DNA from: Trachythela sp. YZ-2020
Taxonomy: Eukaryota; Cnidaria; Anthozoa; Malacalcyonacea; Clavulariidae
Length of the DNA: 64,000 bases
Reading direction: 5' to 3'
Assembly: GCA_016169945.1 (NCBI GenBank)
Contig: JADLSH010000395.1
Span: forward strand, 5,546,001-5,610,000
Under the pieces are notes generated by a model. That model saw only the letters and a list, made by a program, of their open reading frames with translations. It was not told the origin of the DNA and made no database searches. Positions within the stretch are counted from its first letter, which is position 1. Each line of letters opens with the position of its first letter. Positions 25,166 through 36,500 of this stretch are shown piece by piece. The translations under genes and the position numbers were made by a program.

Positions 25166-25787
25166 GCTGAGGACTGTATTAACCGCAACGTCAAATCCAG
25201 ACTTGAAAGACTCCAAATACTGCTTTGCTTGGACGGATCCAATCGAATTTGAATTTTAAATTTTTAATATTTGTAATACATTGCATTTTGTAATTATACA
25301 TTGCATTTTTTTTAAATGTTTTGGTATATGCGGCAATATCAATGCCTACATGCAAATGCTACAAATCTAAATATGACAATGCTTAGTGATAAAATTAAAG
25401 TGCAACCTGAAAATAATATGCCGGTAGCGCCAACAGAACATCGTTTCCACGCCAAATACATAGTCCTTGCTGGTTTAGGTGGGCCTTTACAAATTAAAAT
25501 CAGTCCTACATAAAAATATTTAACAAGCTTTATATAGATACCATTGTCATACTTTTCACAATACGATTCACAATATACACTCTGCTTCTACTGTTTGTAC
25601 AATAAACAAAATAAAATAATTATTTCATGCAGACAAGTTTGATAACCGGAACCTATACACAAGCGAACAAATAAGCGTTACAAAGAAACTAGCTTGAGTT
25701 AAAAAGCACTTACAACAGCGGCGATATATCACAATCAGTAAGATAGTGACCCCGCCTCGTGTGTCCTGCTGGGCCGTACTTTACACA

Positions 25788-25799
25788 CTATATATATTA
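25788..25799 (+). promoter_or_regulatory. candidate TATA box of the bHLH gene
   Basis: The sequence ctatatatatta lies about 55-65 bases before the ATG at 25852; a GC-rich cccgcctc lies 38 bases further up. Position and sequence fit a core promoter with a 5' UTR of about 30 nt. Inferred from sequence only. Confidence 0.5.
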
Positions 25800-25851
25800 A
25801 CCACACTGTTGATAATTTGCCTCAAAACAGCAAAGACACTGACACTGTCGA

Positions 25852-26292
25852 ATGAGTTGTAAAGACTGCGCTGAGTTGAGAATGCCTGAGAAAGAAATTC
25901 AACTTCATGAAGATGAACAACAAGCAACAGAGACGAAACCAAAGCAACGTAAACGACGTCGCAAGAGAATGCTAACAGGCATCAGCAAACAGCGGAGGCT
26001 GGCGAATGAACGGGAACGGAAAAGGCTTCAGGTGGTTAATACAGCCTTTGTTAGTTTGAAGAACGCTTTACCGCTGTCGTCTGTCGATCAAAAGATATCA
26101 CGGATTGAAATTGTTCGCTTGGCAGCCCGGCACATTGCGTCGCTCATGCAACTCTTGCAAGACGGTGAAGATTTGCAAGGTGTGGAAAACGAACATTTCT
26201 GCTGTGAAGATCAAATAACAAGCGACGATGAAATGATCGATAATCATGGTGACTCGGATGGATGTGATGGACCTGATAATTTAGATCTGTAA
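25852..26292 (+). CDS. bHLH transcription factor, paraxis/scleraxis-like
   Basis: A 146-aa single-exon protein. Residues 31-40 form a very basic stretch; the bHLH domain is at 47-104: basic region with ANERERKR (51-58), helix 1 with VNTAFVSLKNALP (62-74), loop with SSVDQKIS (76-83), helix 2 with IEIVRLAARHIASL (85-98). VNTAF, VD-K-S-IE and RLA--HI--L with a following GE match the TCF15/SCX (paraxis, scleraxis) group better than Twist, Atonal or Achaete-scute types. Such proteins dimerise with E-proteins and bind E-boxes in the nucleus; they act in mesoderm and connective tissue in bilaterians, role here unknown. The C-terminus is acidic. The orthology group is probable, not certain. Confidence 0.9.
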   Translation: MSCKDCAELRMPEKEIQLHEDEQQATETKPKQRKRRRKRMLTGISKQRRLANERERKRLQVVNTAFVSLKNALPLSSVDQKISRIEIVRLAARHIASLMQLLQDGEDLQGVENEHFCCEDQITSDDEMIDNHGDSDGCDGPDNLDL

Positions 26293-26535
26293 CGTTCATG
26301 TAATCGCCTATTTAGTCATTTTCATGGCAAATTTTGGTAAGCAACCTACTTTATGAAATTTATCACTTTTAGAACTCTACAGGTTATGGGTTACAGTTGA
26401 AACTGCAATGATTTTGTTTCACTGTAATTGTCCAAAGATGTTAAAAATAGCTTTATTAAGGGGCCAAATTTGGTAAACTAGACAATTTACTCTGTCGACA
26501 ACGCCAAAAACGTATATATAATGACATAGACTCTA

Positions 26536-26541
26536 AATAAA
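26536..26541 (+). terminator. candidate poly(A) signal of the bHLH gene
   Basis: AATAAA within a run of aataaaataaaa about 245 nt behind the stop codon at 26292; the first canonical hexamer on the plus strand. Confidence 0.55.
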
Positions 26542-26559
26542 ATAAAATAAAATATTGGA

Positions 26560-27480
26560 GCTAAAGAGAGTTGAAACAAAACGAGTAAAAAACTCGGTGA
26601 CAAGGTGGTGATATTTCGAATTTATGAAAATATGGCACTGAACTCACGTTGCTTAAATTCAATTTACGTCAATGATTAGTGTTTATTGTTGCTTTGATAT
26701 TTAGCCCACAATGGGCCGCCATACCTATTAGATAAATCTTTTTAAATTTATAGTTAAGCCTTTGCTCTGTATTTTCCATCGACCTTGGCTGAAACTAATC
26801 GCTTTTATCAGCTTTGGAACAAACAACACCTTCATTAAGCACCGTGTTTGATATAGTTTCTTCGCCTGATCAATATATAGAACTTCGCTAACGACTACAT
26901 CTACACGGTATTTTCCAATGTTTGTACATGCTACTTATTTCACTACAAGATTCAGGTAAAACTTTCGTAGTCAATTTCAATGAAACTAACAGAATAATTA
27001 AATGGCGTAAATATACAAAATTCATGGTGTAATATGATGAAGCATATTAAGTGCTTATGAAGTATCGTTCCAAGCATAATTCTTAATTGATAGTCGTAAA
27101 CGTAATTTGGTCCCCCTACTATCAATAAGTACTGCAAAAGACCTGTAGGCCTAACTCTTCAAAGCATTTATCATGGACATCGTATAGACCACTTTTTTGA
27201 GATGGCTGCCGATTTAGAATTCTTTATTTGATGCATGTTAACCGGATCAATTCGTAAATATACGGTGGAAATTCTTCTGAAATGTTAACATGATACTCCG
27301 AAACTATGCAGTTGGACTACTTATACCTTATACGAACATAAAAGGATTTTAAATTGCCATTTATGAAAGTGGTTTATTCTAAAGATTGATTACTTTATTA
27401 ACCAGAAAAGTTACTTCTTTTGTGATTAAATTCTTCTTTGTTAGCTTTCTGTTTCCGAACATAGCAGGAACTTATTTGAA
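26560..27480. other. intergenic, nothing recognised
   Basis: AT-rich sequence with only short random open frames. No repeat, splice-site pair or protein similarity noticed. Confidence 0.5.
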
Positions 27481-27490
27481 AGCTGTTTAA

Positions 27491-27599
27491 CCCATTAGCT
27501 TGCAATGTGCCCAGATGCGCCCTACTTTAGTATTTTACTCTGTCTAACGCAAAACGATTTTACTCGTCAGTGGTAGGGTACTGCATGCCAGTTAATGGG
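27491..27599. mobile_element. 109-bp TTAA-flanked MITE, copy 1
   Basis: It begins cccattagct and ends agttaatggg, with TTAA directly outside on both sides (27487-27490, 27600-27603), as in piggyBac-type insertions. The interior contains tactctgtctaacgc. A second copy follows at 27633. Confidence 0.75.
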
Positions 27600-27632
27600 T
27601 TAACAAAACTATCTGCCAATGTCTCTTGTTAA

Positions 27633-27663
27633 TTCATTAGCTTGCAATGCGCCCTACTTTAGT

Positions 27664-27705
<42 letters not shown>

Positions 27706-27727
27706 TAGGATACTGCCAATTAATGGG
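27633..27727. mobile_element. 95-bp TTAA-flanked MITE, copy 2
   Basis: A shorter copy of the element at 27491 in the same orientation, flanked by TTAA at 27629-27632 and 27728-27731. Its left end is changed (ttcattag for cccattag). A third, inverted relative lies in an intron near 46550-46650. Confidence 0.7.
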
Positions 27728-27774
27728 TTAATGTCTGTTTAAATAAAGTATACAAATTGATGAAACACATATAA

Positions 27775-28121
27775 TTATGGTGAAGTGATACGACGGCAAC
27801 AAAATTCCTGCAATATGCAACAAGAGCTCATTTTAACGCATGTTAAAATGAAATATTTACGTTGCAGAAATTTTGTTGGTTGTATATCTTCAACCTTCAA
27901 ATAACGCTTCATCATACTGATATAGCAGAATATCGATCGGTACACCAAAAGAAAAGACATGCTGTAGATAAACAACTCTTTTATAACACTGTCTTTCTTT
28001 GAATCATTGGCATGCCGCTGTTTATTCTTGTACCATTCATTCTGCACCATAAGGTTTATAATATATGTCATGTATCGATGGTATATAGATATTGCATCCA
28101 CCCATGCAGTCCAAGGCTCTG
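27775..28121 (-). CDS. unidentified coding exon, possible membrane segment
   Basis: A 115-codon open frame begins right behind a good acceptor (attattgcttacag) and ends with TAA. It starts PWTAWVDAISIYHRYMTY and contains a hydrophobic stretch LFIYSMSFLLVYRSIFCYIS that could be a membrane helix, then KRYLK. I do not recognise the family. An open frame this long in AT-rich DNA, preceded by a splice site, makes a real terminal exon plausible, but I found no upstream exons and no near poly(A) hexamer. Confidence 0.35.
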
Positions 28122-28139
28122 TAAGCAATAATGCTCACT

Positions 28140-29190
28140 ATTGACACAACATAAATACAAAAATTTAGCCAGTAATACAGCAAAACAAACTCAATTAACG
28201 TTTTATTTCATTTCAGATTTTGATTTTCGACAGAGCTAATGTGTGGCAGGCGTCACCATTCAGAGCTAATCATTCAGAGTCGATTCAATATGGAGATTAA
28301 TTAACTAGTATGTTATTGGCAACTTCACCTGCAGATCACCCGTTGTCGCTATTTTATTGTAAATTCTTGAAGCAAGATTATAGATTTGTTAATGCAGATA
28401 TATAGAGCATCGGGTCGAGATATTTTGCTACAAAACCAAGTGAAAGTCGTGGATTCGAGGCGACAACTTTTCATACGGAGTAGATCTGCCGGTAATTGGC
28501 TGACAGGCTCGTTTTAGCTATTTACAGGCTATGAAGCTGCCAACTTTTGCATGTAAATAATTTAACTTATAGTGATGAAGTGGAACTAATAATCACTGAA
28601 TGACATGTTAAAGCTATAGTGTTTCATACTGAAATATGCTCGTGGATACAATGCACTATATAGTGGAGTATGAATTCAAAGCAGTTAGGACTGAACTGAA
28701 GAAAATATAACTTATTCTATATAGACAATTATTCCTTTTGATATGTATATAAGTCTTTCATGTAAATGTCTGTAACGTTTAATAGGAGGAAACTTAATAA
28801 ATTATAAAAATATATATACATGTGATCATCTCTTCTTGTCCTTTTAAACATATAGTTTATTTACAATTTTCGATTTAATATAATTTATGCTCAGTTCACG
28901 CATTTCTTCTCATTTCTTCCCTGCATGGGAGTAGGAAGCGCGTGGCAACCGAACATTCAATTGTTATTGCGTTTACTTAAATGACTCAATGCATCTCAAG
29001 ATCTTCCTGGCGGGGGTCCAGTGTAGGTGGTATTCTTCACAGAAAAACGGCTTCATGGTTTTGGTCGAAACTACTTGAAAAAGATTGAAGGGAAAGCTCA
29101 TGGTTTCGTCAAAGGATTAAATCTAGTAAAACTATAGGCAATGATGTGACTTGATAACGTCCGGCCTATAAAATGACACATGCATGATTG
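28140..29190. other. intergenic, nothing recognised
   Basis: No open frame, repeat or inverted structure that I can support in this stretch. Confidence 0.45.
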
Positions 29191-29197
29191 TATCTTG

Positions 29198-29430
29198 TAT
29201 ATATATATATATATAGTCAAATCTGCAGACATGCATGTTTCGCCGTTCAACGGCTCGTCAGTGCAGCTTGTAACGCAGTCTAGATGCGAGTGACTTCGTA
29301 TTTATACACCATACTCTTGCCCTCACCAAGCGCATGTGGTACAATACTCAGACACATGCGCATCCAGACATGCGTGAAGTGTCTTGGGGCCAGAGTGCTC
29401 AAACGACCACAAGGGAAGTGAGAATATATT
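29198..29430. repeat. (TA)n tract and dispersed repeat
   Basis: A TA microsatellite at 29198-29214 is followed by a block with gccgttcaacggc (small hairpin) and by 29383-29422, which is an inverted match to 12076-12116 in NOM1 intron 4. Together this looks like an interspersed element with unclear borders. Confidence 0.5.
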
Positions 29431-29599
29431 TTCGCTTACCTCAAAACTGGTAAGCGAAAATCTATAATTTGCTCTAACTATATGTTGTCGAGCACTCTTT
29501 GCGTTTCGTAGACCTAAACCTATATGTGTATTGATATACACAACAGGAAGGTATCCAGAAGAATAGAACTGCATGTGTACTTTCAATATTTCAAATACA

Positions 29600-30570
29600 T
29601 GGACGGCAGGAGACTGCTAAATAACAAACGATTTGTGCCACCTAGATAGGACTTGGCACATGATAAATGGAAACGAAACAATGCCAAAAATCAAATCCAC
29701 TGTAATGATTGTTATTTTAATCAAAACCAATTTGAGTTAATTGCATTTAAATGACTATAACACAGAGTGACTAACGCAGTCACTTTCAATTATTTATAGC
29801 TAAGATGTACGAGATAAAGTATACATTGAACTGGTAGTTACCTTTAATGGGAAATATGGTAATACCTTTAATGGAAAATTTTACAAAGAATTCATCTTAC
29901 ACAATGAAACGTCTGGCACAAAGATGCAATTCATTTGTAAAGGATATATTTATGTATTATGATTCACGCTATACTTAGATGCATTAGTGACTGTACGTAT
30001 ACAATTATGGTATTAATATCGTTATAAGGTATAATAAGTGCTTAGATTAGTGACTGGCTAATTGTACCCTGCACCCTGATATTAAGAAATCGGGTTTATG
30101 TCTCCACCCTGATGGAGTGCAAAGAAGATAGTAGACTTTTCAAAGTCGTAATTTTCTCGTTCATGGTCACGCGTTTCCTCCGAAGCGGTCCACTTGTGGT
30201 TGTCTAAGAAGACATCAAAACTATGTTAGTATTATACTATGTTAGAGTTTTCAGGCTGACGAGAACTTACTAGTCTTATATACCCACGCAGAGGCGTTGC
30301 CTTTGTGTTTGATGTTGCCTTTGTGTTCGTCTACAGAAAACCCACAGCTAGTTCAGTTCACGAAGGGACAAGTTCAGAACTTTGAAGTGCACAAGGGGAC
30401 TCGATTCAAAGGTACCCAACACAAGAAACTTATCAGATTAAGCCTGGTTTCCAATTGGTCCAATAATAACTGTCGTGAACAAGTCATGTCTGCATCTATC
30501 TTGTGTTTTGTGTGCTCTATGCAAATCAGTATGGTTAGTGATTTCAGAGGTATTATAGGCATTCTATAAC
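29600..30570. other. intergenic, nothing recognised
   Basis: Short unconnected frames only. A Cys-rich 90-codon frame near 30300-30569 has no neighbouring exon signals and no recognisable motif. Confidence 0.45.
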
Positions 30571-30584
30571 ATCTGCCACCTTGA

Positions 30585-30787
30585 CACAGTATAAAGACGA
30601 CCAGTAGGGCCACTCGGCTATGAAACATGTAGCCGGCATTTTATGCAAAAATATGCAGTTTACTGGCCAGGAAAGTTAGTCCAGCTTGCTTATTGGCCAG
30701 AAAAAGCAATTGACTGGCTGCCAATGCGTAATGAGCGGCCACACAAAATTTCAAATGAGTGGCCCTACTGGTCGTCTCTATACTGTG
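30585..30787. mobile_element. 203-bp MITE with 7-bp TSD
   Basis: Inverted termini of 31 bp with one mismatch (start cacagtata, containing gacgaccagtagggccactc). The duplication accttga flanks both ends (30578-30584 and 30788-30794). The interior has several ggcca motifs. Non-coding. Confidence 0.82.
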
Positions 30788-31517
30788 ACCTTGATGTGTT
30801 CATCAACACAGTTACGACTAAATGGCAACCAGGCTCACATTTAGCTTGATTACACATCACTCTGATCACTCTATTCCATTTGTTTTCCCCATCATTTAAG
30901 TCACTCTAAGCCAGCCATTTTTGGTTTTGATTCCCATTTATAAGCAATGCATGCAAAAAACCGGCCTATGCAGCCGCTATGTCAAACTCAGTACAGTTTA
31001 CATTGGTTAGATTACCACTACTCCATGATACTGCAAGTCTATACAAAAATCCTCAATGGGTATTAAATTAAGATCTGAAACATGCAGGTGCTTGTGATGC
31101 ATGTACCTCAAAGAGATCTTTAGCGAGTATAATATTTATATATTTGAAATATTACACGGCAATGTGAAAGTACTAACGAAGTCATTAAAGTTCATGAAAG
31201 TAAAAAGTAGGAGTTAATATATACAGGAGATTGTTCACTACAATTTACGTATTCATTTTGGAAGAATATATACTTCAGTGGAACGGAAAGCGAAGAAAAA
31301 TATTGAAGAATTTTTGTTGTTTGTCCATTTTAGTTTACCAAATGTCTTGCTTTCAGGTCATTGTAGAAAACAGTGGGAGGGAGATTTATCTTAAAGCTTG
31401 ACAGTTGCGCAAGTTGAAGAACGAATACATGGGCACTCGCAATGAAACTGCAAGCGATAGTTTTCCATAAGAACTATGCGAGGGAAAAGTACATATTTTC
31501 ATATTTACAATTTCTCT

Positions 31518-31523
31518 TTTATT
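31518..31523 (-). terminator. candidate poly(A) signal of the unidentified gene
   Basis: AATAAA on the minus strand, about 47 nt beyond the TAA at 31572-31570. Confidence 0.45.
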
Positions 31524-31569
31524 ACTTAAGCCCACAAAACTAAGAGTCAAAATTAATGAACAGTTAACG

Positions 31570-31866
31570 TTAATGCTCTATTTCTATTTCGCCGGTTTCA
31601 ATAACCATTTGAATGACCCGTTGAGCTAGTAGAAAAGGAGAACAAAGCGTTTTCAAATATGAAATAAAGCGTGGGACGTCCATAGTCCGTAGGGGATCCG
31701 CTTTTGGTAGATTGCGATTGTTTTTCGAACCATGCATAGCTGCTTCTAGAGAGATCTATACTGCAGTTCAAAACAAACATATTAAAGTTACTTGGATAAA
31801 CAAAAATTTATGTTTCACAAAATATACCTTTTCCAAAACAAGGTAATAGGATCTACTAGCTCCGAG
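31570..31866 (-). CDS. 3' end of an unidentified gene (two terminal exons)
   Basis: Last exon 31755-31570 (62 codons with stop) begins behind a tatag acceptor and is open throughout: ISLEAAMHGSKNNRNLPK, then DPLRTMDVPRFISYLKTL, then a C-terminus rich in hydrophobic and acidic residues. A 13-codon exon 31866-31828 (LGASRSYYLVLEK) joins in phase 0 with a GT donor and AG acceptor. AATAAA on the minus strand at 31523-31518 lies about 47 nt behind the stop. I do not recognise the protein and did not find further upstream exons. The long frame, splice sites and poly(A) signal together suggest a true gene end. Confidence 0.45.
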
Positions 31867-33000
31867 CTAATAATTTATATTCTATAGAATATTGGCGTAA
31901 TATATTTATAGGGTTGCTGATATGATCTCGGCAAACTTAACAGAAGACTTGCTTCAAGTATTCCTCTCAGCTCTCTCCCCGTCGTCCACTATGTTTATAA
32001 ATGTCAGATAATCTAATTTATTCGGCGTCATTACTTTCACTATATACAAGTCTGATTATTGTTTAAGGTAGGTTGTAAGCCAACCTTATATTTAGTGGAT
32101 AAAACTCGAATACGGCTTGTCACATCCCACGGTGCACGTGCACACATACACGTCCTGTCTTCTGACCAAGGTCATGCCAACACACGACATTGCATGGGCG
32201 TCTTAAATATCCAGGTAAGTATATGTGGTAGAACTCAGTCAAATTTTTAAAATGTTATTTGTCTCCTATAGCAGCTTAAGGGAGTGAGGATTCCTGTGGG
32301 AAGACAATCACAAGTTCCGTTTCATACCCAGTCTATTGCTTCATCATTCATTCAAGGCTAATAAACACATTTTCTAATCTAAAAATATAACTTTCAGCTG
32401 CATGAATTTCCAACCCCCTTTCCTTTGAGTACAAAAACAGTCACGTTGTCGTAGGAAAACAAAAGGCAGGCAAACATAGATGAATACAGCTCAGCACTTA
32501 GTGACCTTTGGCTTTGCCTCGTTTAAACACCTGCATGTGGGCACAATGACATCTCGATCCATCATAGGCAAATTATTAATTGAAGATGATTTGTATATAT
32601 TTTTACTGATTTTAGACAGCTTCATTGAGGTTAAACTAGATTTAACACATTGCAGAACTCTGTGAGAAACCAGCTCCTGCATGACATATCCCATGCATGA
32701 TCAGTGTTTGGTATCAACCAAATTCATAGGATTTTGTGTGTGTAAATGATATGATTATAAGCGGAAATCAATTCTCTCCTAATCTATGGTGTGTTCATCT
32801 GTTGGTCTATAAGCTACGCCTGTTTGAGAGACGTTTGTTTGGCAGTCTGTTTATCAAATTAGAGAAGTTTGTTGATGTTAGTCATGTTAATAAATGTTCA
32901 GAACTGCCTTAGTTTATATGCATTAATTTGCCCTGTATGGCGTGATATATGTGTATTGCGAGTATTTTATATGTGTTGGCACAAATGCCTAGTTTTCAAC

Positions 33001-33262
33001 TGAGAAAATATGAAGAGAAATTGTTTTATTAATTGTTCAAAGTTAATCAATTTCCGTAGGAATTATTATATTTGCTTTGTGTGTGATTGTCATAAGTTAC
33101 CGCTTGTTGATTTCAGTACGTAAACCTACGCAAGACACAAACTACCATTATGTTCAACACATTGTCAAAACTCAGCGAGAAACCAGCATGGCGTATATCC
33201 TCATTATGCATGTTTGGTATAAACACAAAATTCATAAGATTTTTTATACAATTTTGAAATTC
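33001..33262. repeat. diverged ~260-bp duplication, copy 1
   Basis: This block (containing acctacgcaagacacaaact and ending aaaattcataagattttt) recurs in the same orientation at about 34030-34290 with clear divergence and small indels. A shorter relative (gtgagaaaccagc ... aaattcataggatttt) lies at about 32660-32745. Confidence 0.7.
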
Positions 33263-34029
33263 TTCACTTATTTCTGCATGCAGCGCAGAATAAGAACTGG
33301 GCCGTTCTAAACACGCGTACTTTGGTTAAATACAATGCATAGAGTGCGAATTATTCAAGATATAGTAGATAGCAACTTGTCTGTTGCATTCATCAGACGC
33401 ATGCAGATGCATTTGAAAAGACCGCAAAGTATACCGTATCCCACTATCTAGATTCAGTTCAGCTGCATGGTATTGAACTTGAACTTAAAAATCATAGCGT
33501 TGTCGTCACTATCAATCTTGATCAGTTAAACCAACGTTCATAAACGGAAAAACAAAACTGGAGGATGTCTTAAGATAAAGTTAGCAAAAACGATCAAATA
33601 AACCTTTCTAAATTGAAAGACGTGCAAGAGATTTCAAGTTTTCTGCGAATAGTGTACTATACATAAAATTTTCAGACTCTCACTCCGGATATAATACTGC
33701 TGCAGATTATATAATCTAGTCCATAAATCGTATTAGGATAATTAGATATCCATATCAAGGTATGTATTCGATCTCTACCACTTTCATTGCATTATTCTAA
33801 ACATTCTATTTTTCATTATTTACCCTTAGTGATTTTGAAGTATTCGGATTGTACATTTGGACGTGATATGTGTACCATATGTCTATATATATATATGAAT
33901 CAGGAGATACCGCCAGGAAAGTGAATTAAGGTAGCAACTTTAGTTTGACATATAGCTAGCAAAATATACAGTAAAGTTAATATGCCCTGCAAGATGCATA
34001 CATGCAGGTGATTTTATATATTTTGTTTC

Positions 34030-34290
34030 TAACTGAGAAAACCTGATGGGAAATTGCTTAATTGTTCATGGTTAATCAACTTCTGCTGGAGTTATATTAG
34101 TTGCTTTGTGAGTCATTGTTAGCCTGCATGCAGCCGTTTGTATTTCCTTACCGGTCAACCTACGCAAGACATAAACTATCATTATGTTTTACATATTGTC
34201 AGAACTCAGTGAGAAACCTGCTATGGCGTATCGCCGTACCCCCATGACATATGTTTTATATAAACAAAATTCATAAGATTTTTAAATTTT
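34030..34290. repeat. diverged ~260-bp duplication, copy 2
   Basis: Direct copy of 33001-33262, about 1 kb downstream. The region between and around (32250-34500) otherwise shows no gene that I can support. Confidence 0.7.
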
Positions 34291-34562
34291 TTTTAAATTC
34301 TTCACTTCTTCACCTCTTGTATCTGTAGCCGAGTAAGATTAACGAGAGCTGCTAAATTATAAACATGCAACCTTTGATGAAATTCATGCATACAATGCAG
34401 TGGTGGGTAGATATGGATTAACCAACAGTTATAGTTAGTGGTGTATACGTGGGTATTTAAACTCTCTCTCTTACACACTCTCTCTGGCGTGTAGTTTTGG
34501 AAAAATTGGACAAAGATGCTAAGAATAACAAGCATGAGACAGGTGTATGTAACTAATCATGC

Positions 34563-34727
34563 ATGCAGACCACTGAGATGCAGACCACTGAGATGCAGAC
34601 CACTGAGATGCAGACCACTGAGATGCAGACCACTGAGATGCAGACCACTGAGATGCAGACCACTGAGATGCAGACCACTGAGATGCAGACCACTGAGATG
34701 CAGACCACTGAGATGCAGACCACTGAG
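34563..34727. repeat. 15-bp minisatellite, 11 perfect copies
   Basis: Unit atgcagaccactgag repeated eleven times without a single change, followed by a partial unit. The period is a multiple of three and no frame contains a stop, so all six frames are open across it; these frames are by-products, not genes. Confidence 0.97.
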
Positions 34728-34929
34728 ATGCACACCTGTATGCCATGGCATGGACACAATTTTCGCTTCTCAGTCGTTAAAAATCTTTTCATCAAACTTA
34801 TTCTCGATCCTTAAACAACAAGTTTACAAGTTACGGCATGTTCAATTGAGAAATATGTTGGAATTAATATGTTTTAGATGGAACTTCGAATGGAAATGTT
34901 ATTTCGATTTAATCACTTGTTGATAACTT

Positions 34930-35786
34930 TATGTCGTTATGTAGAATTCCTTTCTCATTCAGCTTAATTAATCAGTTTCAATTTGTAGTATACACAAAAA
35001 ATAATATAATTATATAACTAAATCTGATAACAAATCGGCCGCCACTCTTCTACAGTTACTTCATTATAAATGTATAAATTGATGCCTAAAGTGTTGAACA
35101 TTTCCCACTGAGCAATACATCACTCAGCATGGACCATTCACAGATTGGTCCTTATTCGTCATAATAACGCACATACTTGGAATGTTTGTGTTGAGAAAAT
35201 ATTGCAAACATTTAAGCCTCATGCACACGTTACAATCAATCCATTTAGCATTCGGGCGACTTTCGGTTTAGATGCACGGTGAGTAAAAAAGAACACTTAA
35301 GTGAAGATAACAAGTGAACCCATGCTCGTACATCACACTGCCTAAAGATCAAATACGTTTCGTTACTAACAGGTAACACCCCATCATTGTAAATTTTTGG
35401 ACACGCCTCCTGAAGTTCATTTTCAGTCTAAATGATGTATTTCAGCATATGAGTGCCCTAGTGACGATCTTTTCATTAAGCAACTGAACTATATATATTT
35501 TTTCTATTTATTTATTTTTTTAAATTTTTTGAATATGTTTTGGTTTTGGGTGGTTCAATTCAATGCTGTCAGGATATTTTTAGGATTTCCATTTTTTTAT
35601 CCTCCCTATGAGTATGACGTTGTAGATACAAACTGAAATGTCTTAAAAACGAAGAGCTGCAAAATTACTGCTCAAAAAAGAATTAATTACAATTACAACT
35701 ACTTGCGTCAAAAAGTAATTAATTCCATAAGGGAGACGTTACACGTTTGCATTTGTTATATTATCAATTTTGAACATTGGAATCGA
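34930..35786. other. intergenic, possible remnant leader of the gypsy-like element
   Basis: No coding sequence. If the TTAA element at 35791 was inserted just in front of the gag start, part of this stretch should be the leader or 5' LTR of the retroelement, but I could not find a matching 3' LTR. Confidence 0.3.
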
Positions 35787-35790
35787 TTAA

Positions 35791-36482
35791 GGAGGCTCCC
35801 TACAGTTTTAATTCTGTGTCGCGGGATTTTGTTCACGCGCGGGATCTTCAACCACACGCGGGACTTGACCGTGTGCGCGTGGCGGGTTTTTTAAAATTAC
35901 GATTGCGAATCACGATTGCGCCAAAATTTCGTTGTCCACACGCGTGGGTATTCGAGGGCTTGTCTCGCGTGAAAAATGAAATCCTGATTTTTCTGACGTC
36001 ACACACAAACTATAAATACATTTTTCTCCTGTTTCCTTCGGTAAATTTTTTTTTAAATTTGCATACGACACAGAAATCACAAAATGCATAAAATATGCGA
36101 TTTAAAAAAAATTCCTCGGAGCCGAATTTTTTTTATTGCAAAAAAACGTTTTTTTGAGATTTAAAAAAATTCGGCTCCGAGGAATTTTTTTTAAATCGCA
36201 TATTTCAATACTTTGTACTTTAGGTGCTCGTGTGCAAAAAATAAAAAAGTTTTACCGAAAGAAAATCCAAAAAATTAAGAAAGAAGATAAAAATACGACA
36301 ATCTCTAAATCGCGTTGTTACCATGGCAACGTAAATATTTAGAAACATTTTTTGTTCTTCGTAATCCGCAATATTGTGGCAATCTGATGGCCAAGTTTCG
36401 TGATCATACCTTGCAAAATGAGCAAATAATGGACCTTAGAGCACATTTGCGTGCTACAGAATTAAAACTGTAGGGAGCCTCC
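35791..36482. mobile_element. 692-bp TTAA-flanked element with internal hairpin
   Basis: Inverted termini of about 26 bp match perfectly (start ggaggctccctacagtttta). TTAA stands at 35787-35790 and 36483-36486, the target of piggyBac and Kolobok transposases. Inside, two ~43-bp arms (36091-36133 and 36162-36205, containing ttcctcggagccgaa) form a long hairpin. No transposase frame. The 3' end lies only 18 bp before the gag ATG at 36501. Confidence 0.85.
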
Positions 36483-36500
36483 TTAAATTGGAATTTCAAT

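Noticed and set aside
32059..32225. Plus-strand exon ending in a strong GTAAGT donor at about 32216
   Set aside because: The frame has no recognisable protein, no acceptor partner was found, and one good donor site alone is not enough.
32491..32694. Minus-strand exon candidate ending in a CAG-GTGTTT donor
   Set aside because: No acceptor in phase with the exons at 31.8 kb and no similarity; left out of the unidentified gene.
34516..34923. Overlapping open frames in five readings across the 15-bp array
   Set aside because: They exist only because the 15-bp unit is a multiple of three without stops; no start context, splice site or similarity supports a protein.
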